Assembly (NCBI RefSeq): GCF_019649055.1
Contig: NW_026570559.1
Location: 1-43,859, forward strand
Direction: 5' to 3'
DNA from: Paramacrobiotus metropolitanus
Taxonomy: Eukaryota > Tardigrada > Eutardigrada > Parachela > Macrobiotidae
DNA: 43,859 nucleotides
The notes beneath the pieces were generated by a model, which saw only the letters and a list, made by a program, of their open reading frames with translations, had not been told where the DNA came from and did not search any database. The position numbers were made by a program, and so were the translations under genes. Of the stretch, positions 11,764 through 20,800 are shown one piece after another; the stretch's first letter is position 1, and every line of letters begins with the position of its first letter.

Positions 11764-12628
11764 CTGACTGACTGTTCAACAGCAGTCGCCTCCAGGTTCC
11801 TGCTTGCTCAACCCGGCGCCTCCTCTCATCCTTCTCGAGCGTGCACCGCGGCGCCCGGCACTCCTCGTCCTTGGCCGCCCTCCATCCCGAATCCCAATCG
11901 CCTCCCGGGGCGGCCAGTTGTGACCCTCCCCCGACGCTGGCGGGGAAGTGCGCCTCACTGATTTGATAACGAGCCTCTGGTTCCATTTGTTTATATTGTA
12001 ATCTAACTGCGCAGTCGCTCCTATTTATTGCCGCGTTTTATCTAACGTGTAAACAGATTTGTGGTGCAACCGGGCGCCTCGATTTTATCGCCCACTCGTT
12101 TCCTCAAATGTCAACTGTAGAGGTTACGCGATGTTTGAAAACCGGAATTAATTAGTACCTGTGGGTTGTTTGGAAGAGGCACTATTTCATATTCGATTTA
12201 CATTAATTTTTTTATCATTAGTAACTGTTGATGCGTGTTCGGTTGGTTCAACTTGGTTGTAAAGACGCATTTACAACCTGGAATGGTTCTTGTAATTTTT
12301 TATTAGTTTTAAGACAAGTAATGAAGAAGGAAGTCATTTTTCGCGACGGAATTCAAAAAGAAAGTGAATGGGGAATTTCTAAAATTGTTTGTAATATTAG
12401 CATTACACTGCCGTACCGGGGGGTAGCAATTGCTTCCACTGCCGGAAGTCCGTGGATTTCCTTCATTTGGATTTCTCAGCCTAGAACTGGTCGTCCAGCA
12501 TAATTTATGTTTGGCAGAATAGCGATGTCAGCGAAAATCGCTCATATGGGTTGGGAATTATGCGTCTAGCGTATAATTGTTAGCGGCTATGTACAAGCTT
12601 GTCCGGTAATTTCTGCCGGTTCAAAACA
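11764..12628. other. Intergenic, no supported gene
   Basis: It holds the 3'UTR of the TBPL1-like gene and then AT-mixed sequence. An open frame at 12228-12503 has no recognisable motif and no splice partner, so I do not annotate it. Confidence 0.5.
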
Positions 12629-12658
12629 GCGAGATACACAAATTTACGTGTATCTCGC
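12629..12658. repeat. Perfect 11-bp inverted repeat at a retroelement 5' junction
   Basis: Arms GCGAGATACAC (12629-12639) and GTGTATCTCGC (12648-12658) are separated by 8 bases. The truncated retrotransposon copy begins immediately after the right arm. Confidence 0.7.
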
Positions 12659-13050
12659 CGGAAGTGTGGCGCAGCTGGCAGAAGACTTCAAGCGGCGGAA
12701 CTCCGCGGAAATACGCCTTCGTCGAAGATTTAGGATATCTTTTCTATCCTCTGGCCGTCGAGACGTTTGGGACTTTTCGATTGCCTTTCGCAGAGCTAAT
12801 CCGTTTTGTCGGCCGCAAGATCCGTGATATTACCGGGGAACCTCGATCTACAGCCTTTTTGAGACAACGTTTAAGTGTAGCGGTAGTAAGAGGAAATGCA
12901 GCTGCTGTTCTGGATACACTTAACGTACGTTCTAAACTCATGAAAGACTGATGATTTTGGCTGTTTTTTCAATGTTTAAAATTTGAAATTTTTATTAGTG
13001 TAAACCCGCGCAGGCGCATTATTATATGAACTGACTGTTGTCGAATAAAA
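12659..13050 (+). mobile_element. 5'-truncated 3' end of the R2-like retrotransposon
   Basis: The translation matches the last ~100 residues of the retrotransposon ORF at 19142-22006: GSVAQLAEDFKRR at its start, then FVGRKIRDI, STAFLRQRLS and VVRGNAAAV. A one-base frame change lies near 12700. The 3'UTR also matches, and both copies end in CGAATAAAA (here 13042-13050). A 5' truncation with a preserved 3' end is typical of target-primed reverse transcription. The orientation is opposite to the longer copy. It cannot code for an active protein. Confidence 0.85.
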
Positions 13051-13489
13051 TTGTAATTTACGTGTTACGCCAAACGTAGTGTAGTCGCAATCGCTATAGC
13101 GCAAATTCCGCGCTAAATTTGTGTTATCTGTACCTTAAATACGACAGAAATTACTGGAGAAGCTTGTATCCCGTACTATCTATGTATGCTGGTTTAGCAC
13201 GCTGTTTGCTTCAGTCGGCTAACTTGGCTTTACTTCGAGTTGTAGCAAGAAACAAGCAGTCGGATAATATCGAATGGCAAGCAATAAACCGCCAAAAAAG
13301 CAAAATGCTGAAAATAGTAATATGCAAAATATCCAGCCAAAGGAAAAGGCAGTCAACAGAGAACAGTGTCGGTATGTGAGCGAGAAACTGAGCATCGTCA
13401 GGCGGACACCAAAGAAAGTGGCGCCGCCGCTGCAGGAGATTTAGTACTACTAGAGGAACATCATAACCGGCAACATGACACCGATAGAA
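13051..13489. other. 3' flank of copy A, shared with copies C and F
   Basis: No gene is seen. The part at about 13290-13440 (ATATGCAAAATATCC..., GTCGGTATGTGAGCGAGAAA) has clear counterparts downstream of copy C (24085-24215) and weaker ones downstream of copy F (35210-35300). The duplicated unit therefore extended past the stop codons. Confidence 0.6.
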
Positions 13490-16400
13490 CTAGTGGAGCA
13501 GACTGCAATTACACACGCCCAACGGATCGTCCTGCTGACGAGCGTCGGCATTCCATTCATCCTGGTGATCGGCGCCGATGTGCCACAGCATGTAGTCGCG
13601 CTCGTCATAATTCACCTCGCAGCCCTACACAAGCAGGTTAGCTGAGATTGATCCAGCTAAAACAACATACGATGACACTCAACGGCGGTACCTCGACGGG
13701 ACAGTCGTAGCTGAAGAGAAACGTATCCGCGGTCTCTTCCGAGTCGACGCCGCTGCTGAGGGTCTCCCCGATGCACTCCTCCGTCACGAGAGCTTCCAGT
13801 CGGGCTCGCGCCTAACAAGCAGACGGATTAATCAACCCAAGCGCATAAGGTAGCACCGGGGGTATGGCCCGGTACACAGGACTAAATGCCTGTACATCCA
13901 CGGGAACTTTCGCTGTCGCGCATTCCCAAACGCGTTTTTGAATTGCTGTGCGACATTCTGTAGCGAAAGGTTTTATAAACGTAGCCGGGAACTCGTTTGC
14001 GCGCGCAACATCCGGTTGGAAAGCTATGGGTGAATCGAAATTCCAAAAAGTTTCAGTGTATTCAGGCGTACCAAAAGTCTCATTGTAAACCGATCTCCTT
14101 CAAATTTCCACATACACATGAAGAGCTGCACCATTTTTTTTAAAATTTAAAATGATTTTAAAAAAATTTTAATTCATTTTACTTAAATTCTGAAAAAAAT
14201 GGTGCAACCATGGTTCCGTGTAAAAACGATCTTTATACTAATGTGCATGTACGTGCAAATTTGAAGAAGATCCGCTCATAATGAGACTTTTGGTACACCC
14301 GAATGCATTTAAACTTTTTAGAATTTCCATTCACCCATAATTTTCCACCCGGATGTTCCGCGCGCAAACGGATTTTAGGCCAACGTATACAAATATTTTG
14401 ACTATCAATATTATTATCATTATTATTATCGAACGTTGCAACAGTAGCCAACTCCACTCGGGAGACTTTCAAGGCTACTTGAATTTATTTTTAATAGTTT
14501 GAAAATTTATGGGATTTTGAAAATACGTGTGATTAACTATTAGGCACTGCGAAGTGCTTTATCATACGGAAAGTGCCGGCCCCAATCCCCCTAAGAAACC
14601 TAAGGAAGCTCAAGGAAAACCTAAGAACATTCAGAGAACTTATGAGCAGCAACCTGTTTGGCGGTCTCCGAGTACACCACGGGCTGGCCGCCGTTGAACA
14701 GCTGCGGATGCATGGCCTTGATGTGGCGATCCATCATGTGGTCAGCATCGAACAGCTGCTCCCTGCACTCCTGCACAACACAACCGACTCCGCCGCTTGT
14801 AACCGAACCACAATCAATAGAAGGAAAATGTACGTACCGGGTCGGCGCAGGCGTGATAGATTTGCGTGGGGTTCGCGCAACGCCGCCCGTGCTGCATCAT
14901 CAAGTGCGCATGCAATCGGCCGGAGGAATCCAGCAGCCGGCCCCGGCCTTCTTCACTGCTTACCAGGGCACACGCGTCGATCTTGCAGACGTACTTCACT
15001 TGACCACCCTGTCAGGCAAATAATTTTTACAGTGCTACCTACTTACGTAAATGCATGTGTAACAGTTGCCAGCAGGCAAGTTTCACTGACCACCATCCGA
15101 GTGGGGATGACGATCCTGTCGGCCATGATCTGACTCGGCCACAAACGCGTTGAATCGCAGGTCCACTCTGGGAACGTCTTGCACCTGGCCGTGCGGATGA
15201 ATTCCCGGTATTTCTGCAACAAATCATCCGACGCTGCTTTATCGATCAGAAGAATCCGCCCCAACAAGACACTTTCACTGCCCTCCGCTTACCTCGCCGG
15301 TTTTCTTATTCAACTGTTTGTACTGCGCCTTCGTCATGTCCTCCTTGTACTTTGGATGCTGTTCACGGACGTGGGTGCTCATAAAGTAGCCGACCGGGTC
15401 GAACTGCACGTAATCGCAGTCAGCGCCTGAGTTGAAGGCGGCCGGGCAGGGACATGCCAGGTTCAACTGCACATTGCGCAGGCCGTGGACGCCCTCCAAG
15501 TGCGCCTTCAGCCCCACAGGCATGCCCGCGCGGAATCTGACACAGGCCTCCACGGCGCCCTCTTTCAGCCCGAACGGGCAGCGAAGGGGCTCGAGCAGTG
15601 ACTGCAAACGTAAGATGTTCAAGATTACCGAAATCGGGCAGTCAGCGCACAGCGGGTAATTAGTAATGACTCACTTCGATGGTCCCCCTGACCAACACGT
15701 GCGTGTCGCTGTTAGAAACCCGTGTCATCATCTCGTTGGGCACGAAGAGGCCAGGGACGGTCTCCTTGTCCGGCCGCCCCACAGCCGCACAGAACGCCTG
15801 GACAAAAACAAAATATTATGGGTGGTACGTGGTAAGTGCAGTTTACAGCGAACACCCAATACGTCGGAAACTTCAAGGTGTATGCGCTGCCCACATGCTA
15901 ACCGTCCACTTTCCACAAGTAAGAACCTCGTCTACAACGCAACCGCACGAGGCTACGGTGCTGTTTGTTGCTAGCCTGAACCGAACCCCAACGCAGCGTT
16001 ACAGTGAAAATTTGAAATTCACGTTATATTGCGGTATTCTCTTCTTATTTTTAATTATCGCCATCTGCTGCTTCTAAAAAACTGCCAAACATAACATCAG
16101 ATATTAAATTTGAACAGAATAAAAAAATAAGAGTGAAGGGGCTGTATAAAACACTCCCGAATCCAGACTGATAGCAAACATACGATGTGTAAGTACTTAC
16201 TCTATTGAAAAACCTTTATTTGGTGCAAATTATGATTAATATTGTATTAATTAATATAATTTTATACTCCCTCATATAAACAAAGTTTTCATAAGCATAG
16301 TAATGCAAGCCAAGTAGTAAATAATTAATTTTGGGAGTGGATTAGTGAGTAATTTTTCACTCAGTGGAAAATTAGTCACTAATCTCTCTAGTCACTCACA

Positions 16401-17086
16401 GTCAGTGGAAAATTATTGTGATGTATTCCCACTGGAAATGTCCCATATTACAGCCTGTAAACAGCGCAGCTGCCTTCCAGGATTTCTTATTTCTGATGCC
16501 ACCTAGGTCTTCTTACATTTTTCTTAGGTTTCTTATTAATTTCTGGCTGTCTTTTTGACGGTTAACCGCTTACAAAATGCGTCCCCAGCAGTCTGGGAGT
16601 TTTTAGACTGCGCTGGCGGTTGCGCAGGCGACAGGGGTAACGAGGCGCATTTTCAATGGGAATACAAAATTAATATGAAACTCCCTAACCTGTGAGGAGT
16701 GATTTCCCACTCCCGAAATTAACTTTCCACGTTAACATGATATCAGCACCTCTATTGTACTGTGTATAATTTCACTAAAAGATTATCCTCGGGCCACGGC
16801 GCTGAAAGTGTCGTACAGTGTACGGAAGGAATAGGGAAATCTTTATTGCTTAAACAGTGCTGCTATGCTGCAGCGTACAACGTTTACTTGATACGGCAGG
16901 AACCTCGCGCAGTTTACTCACCAATTCTCCATTCTCGTCGGCGCTGGCTGGCTCCTGGAGCTCCTGTACAGGCTGCGGTACTGGGTCTCTCTCTTGAATG
17001 TGTTCAGGCGACAGAGAACCGTCACTAGCCGAGCAATAGTCGCTCTCCGAAGACCGTCGGGGTCGGTTGGGCACGGGCCAAGGCAT
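13490..17086 (-). CDS. Copy A: five-finger C2H2-like protein, subtype 1, intact
   Basis: Unrecognised family; described from sequence. Eight exons, right to left: 16922-17086, 15675-15797, 15293-15601, 15091-15213, 14838-15008, 14654-14770, 13692-13811 and 13490-13624. All lengths are multiples of three, all introns are phase 0 and GT-AG, and the product is 420 residues with no lesion. Exon 1 is Ser/Pro/Glu-rich and probably disordered. Exon 3 has finger 1 (C-x11-C-x13-H-x4-H) and finger 2 (C-x9-C-x14-H-x4-H). Exon 4 has a conserved LWPSQIMADRIVIPTR block. Exon 5 has finger 3 (C-x4-C-x21-H-x4-H). Finger 4 (C-x4-C-x13-H-x4-H) spans exons 5-6 and finger 5 (C-x4-C-x12-H-x4-H) spans exons 7-8. 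Zinc binding is inferred from Cys/His spacing. There is no signal or TM segment. Introns 1 and 6 carry TIR elements. It is divergent from copy B. Confidence 0.8.
13858..14591. mobile_element. Foldback TIR element in intron 6 of copy A
   Basis: The ends GGGGGTATGGCCCGG (from 13858) and, inverted, GGGGGATTGGGGCCGG (to 14591) resemble the termini of the element in copy F. Long internal arms (about 13997-14130 and 14185-14375) pair around an A/T-only centre near 14150. The corresponding intron of copy C is 124 bp against 842 bp here, so this looks like an insertion. A target duplication is not clear, so it is probably older than the F element. Confidence 0.65.
16329..16718. mobile_element. TTAA-flanked small TIR element in intron 1 of copy A
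   Basis: TTAA stands at 16325-16328 and 16719-16722. The ends are TTTTGGGAGTGG and, inverted, TTTCGGGAGTGG. It is 390 bp and non-coding. A TTAA duplication is the hallmark of piggyBac-type transposition, so this is probably a non-autonomous element of that kind. The short TIR makes the call moderate. Confidence 0.55.
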
Positions 17087-17859
17087 TTCGCAGGGTTAAC
17101 GAAGAAAAGTGCACACGTAAATTCAAAATAAAATTTGTAACAACACAACAGAAAACTTCAGAGAATAATGTCCGACTCATTACAGCGTTGCGATAATATT
17201 GAAGTCCGTAATAAGATTTTCGCGTTCGCACTCGCAGCTTGCTTCTCGTTACTCGAGCGTTGAGGGCTCAGTCGATGATCTGTGGAGATGAGTCAAGTAG
17301 GCGGGCCCTGGCTGCACCGTGCCTGCTTTGGGTCGGGCGCGCTGCCAGCCGCCTGTGGCTGCAGTCATAAGGCAGACTGACTTTTCACTTGTCAACTGTC
17401 AAGTCACCGTCAAGTGTTAACTTTTCTCATTAACAATTAAACTTTAAACATAAAAGTGCTACGCGAAATACTACGCAACTTTGGCTTGCTCTTTTATTTT
17501 TTTAATCTTTTATTTTTTAGCTGTCCTCGTGTTAACAGTTGATTAGTAGCAGCAAAGCTGACGATAATAAACGTCAAACGATGAGTTCTTCAAATTTCAA
17601 AAGCTCCATATCCAAAAGCCAGCTTGCGCTGTGACTGCAGCCATAGGCGGCAGTCAACCGTGTGTGAGTCAACCGTTGCGACTGTGCTTGTTGCCTTTTG
17701 TTAGTTGTGACTTGTGAGTTGTGAGTAACATTCACTGAAGCATTCTCTGTTTTGAAGTGGTTTGGACCGTTTGGTAGCTTTGTGCTTGCAACTTGCAACT
17801 TGCGAGTAGTTTTTAAATTTACCTGCACACTCGTAACTCTTCTTCGTTGGCCATGCGAG
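17087..17859. promoter_or_regulatory. Divergent intergenic region of copies A and B
   Basis: It separates the start codons of A (17086, minus) and B (17860, plus). A conserved block at 17291-17375 contains GTCAAGTAG, GCCAGCCGCC and GGCTGCAGTCA. An inverted version of its core lies at about 17625-17672. The C/D region has the same pair, and a single such block lies upstream of copy F. A bidirectional promoter is the simplest reading. Confidence 0.6.
17291..17375. promoter_or_regulatory. Conserved upstream block, A/B pair
   Basis: About 85 bp, similar to 26411-26495 and 37940-38023, starting AGTCAAGTAG and ending in CAGCCGCC...GGCTGCAGTCA. It lies 205 bp from the start of copy A. Its conservation among paralogous upstream regions is visible; the function is inferred. 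Confidence 0.55.
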
Positions 17860-20800
17860 ATGCCTTTGCCGTCGCCCAACCAACCGCGACGGTCTTCAGA
17901 GAGCCAGCACTGCTCGGGTAGTGACGGTAGTGTGTCGCCTGAACACATTCGGGAGAAAGACCCAGGACAGCCTGTACAAGAGCGCCAGGATCCAGACAGC
18001 GCCAACGAGAACGGGGAATTGGTGAGTAAACTGCGATAAGTTCCTTTCGATAAGTAAACTGCGATAAGTGCTTGGCCCAAACGCCAGCGAAGATGGGGAA
18101 CTGGTGAGTGGGTAACTCGAGTTTCCTAATCTTGCATAGTAACACGTAGTATAATTCCAACTTTCAGTACTTCTTCGTTGGCTGCTAGTCTGGACTGTTT
18201 TACCGATAATCTTGTTTTTTAAATTTCTGTTATTTATAATTCTGTCACAGTCTCACAGATGACGAGACAACAACGTTGAATTTCACTCCTGTAGACTGTA
18301 CAGATAGTACTTAGCACTTTACAGGAGTTTTGTGAGGCTGTTGGACGTCCGGACCGGGAGGTTGTCCCTGGCGAGGGCGTTTCCAACGAGATGGTTGTGC
18401 GGGTCTCCCAGCGCGCCACGCATGTGCTGATGAGGGGGACGATTTGTGTGAGTTGAGTCAGTTGACTGCCTCGCACTCTTCGTAAGGCTCCTAGCGCCTT
18501 CCGCTCTGTTTCAGGCATTGAACGATCCCCTGCGCTGTCCCTTCGGGCTGGAAGAGGGCGCTCCAGAGGCCTGCGTCAAGTTCGGCGCGGGCTACCCGCA
18601 GTGGCTGAAGGCGCACTTGGAGGCCGTCCACGGAATGCACAGCGTCCAACTGAATTTCGTCTGTCCGTGTCCGGCCGAGTTCAACGACGGTGCTGACTGC
18701 GATTACGTGCAGTTCGACCCCTTCGGAGACATTTTGCCTGACCACATCCGCGAGCGCCACCCCGTATACAAGGAGCGCGTCATGGAGGCACTGTACAAAC
18801 AACGCAGCAAGAAGTGTGGCGCGGTGAGCTACGACTTTGTAGTCTCCACCTTCTCCGTGTCTGGTTGATCAGCATCAATGGCACGATTGCAGAAGCACCG
18901 AGAGTTCCTGCTAACGGGCAAGAGCGAGACCTTCGCGGAGGGCACGAGTAATTGCAGTATCCTGTGGCCCAGCCAGATCATCGCCGACAGGATCGTCATC
19001 CCCACCCGGGTTGATAAGGTCAGTGCGCGTTATTTCAGTTCGTGACAAAGTGCTTAATAATGGGAAATTTTTTATTCGGGCAATAGCCTATTAACAGAAC
19101 AGCAAGCCTGCGCTGGTAGATGCTAATTAAAGATTCCGAATTTACACATTGAAGAAACAACCAAAATCATTACTGTCATTTCCAACTTTCGATCGTGCAT
19201 TTAATGTACCCAAGACAGCAGCCGCATTTCCTCTAACAACAGCTAGACTGAAACGTTGTCTAAGGAAGGCAGTGGATCGAGATTCGCCGGTCAAATCGCG
19301 AATTTTCCTACCGACGAAGCGTATCATCTCAGCAAAGGCAGGCCCAAAAGTTCCAAACGTTTCTATTGTCAGAGGGTAAAACATGTATCCCATATCCTCT
19401 ACGAATCCGTACTTCCGCCGCTTAAAGTCTTCTGCTAGCTGTGCCACGCTGCCTGACTTCTTCGAGCTGGCTTTCACGTGCGACATAGCCACGGTGTCCC
19501 AACAGGTAGCATCCCAGACTACCGCTTTTCCATCACGCACGGGTATCAGCGTCATGCCGTCCGGGCGCTGGTTAGTCTTGTCTGACAATCCGGATGGCTC
19601 CATCTGGCAAGGAAAACCCGCGGTTTCCCAGACACGTTTCGTTTCGTTATTCAGCTCGAGATGCCGGGACCATCGTCCTTTGCTGCTTGAACATGACAGC
19701 CCATGGTGGCCATTAGTTTCTACGTGACTGGCACAATTCACACAGTTGTGCTCCTCAACAACATGAAGGCCGAACCGTAGTGCGACGCCGATTCTAACTT
19801 CATCGTCACGTAAAAATGTATGGAGACTTGGTGCAGGGAGAGCATTAAGCCAAGCGCCAGAGTCCCGGTTTAAGGCAGCCAGCAGCACGGCTTTATCCGC
19901 TTCGGTGGTTGCGGCTAGTCGAAGTGTTGATACCACGTGATCGATCGCCGGCCGATCCCATGCAGTCTGAAACTTTCTGGCGTTGTCAGTCGGAAGCTCA
20001 CTTCTGGTCTGCGTCGCCCACTGCTGCACGACAGGTGCTAGATGCGCTTCGTTCGTTGACGGGTAGATGGAGGACACCAGGCTGACCACTGAATACGCCG
20101 ATGCCAGGAAGGCAGGTAAAACTAGCGATTTAGTGGCTCGAAGTCCTAATCCACCGTCTCTTACTGGAAGCGTCATCTGACTCCACTGCATATCGTTCAC
20201 CCGGATATTCAAAATGGATGACAAGCCAGCGCGTATACACTTATCCATCGTTTCCATTAACGGCACTTGTTCGTAACATCTCGCTGTGCGAAATCCATAC
20301 AGCAGTTTTGGTATGAACAGGCAATTTTTGAGTAGATACAGGCTAAAATGGGCTGGGATATGCTTCAGCCGGCGCATGAAGTGATCCAGCTGTACGGTTT
20401 TACTCTGCAAGAATATTTCGCATGCTGCCGACGTTAAAGGCGCTCCCAGCAACACTAGGTCTTCTTCCTTCGCGACTACCATTCCAGGAAATGTGTCAAG
20501 AACTTTCCGTATGGCGTGCAAGCGATCCGCAGTAAAACTTCCTACGCCGTAGATTTCACATTTCCCCAGATTGAGCTCTAACCCCATTTTGAAACCGCGG
20601 GCGATAATAGTGCGTATTGCCGCGATAACTTTATCCGCCTGGCCAGCCAGCGTGACATCATCCAGAAAACCCACCGCAATGTCGCAGTCTAGGTTTTCAA
20701 ACAGGGGCAGTGAACCAAGTCCATAACCGAGTGGCCCGTATGGATCTCCTTGTTGTACGCCGGTCTCAGAGGACAACTGAGACGAACCGCAGGACAAATG

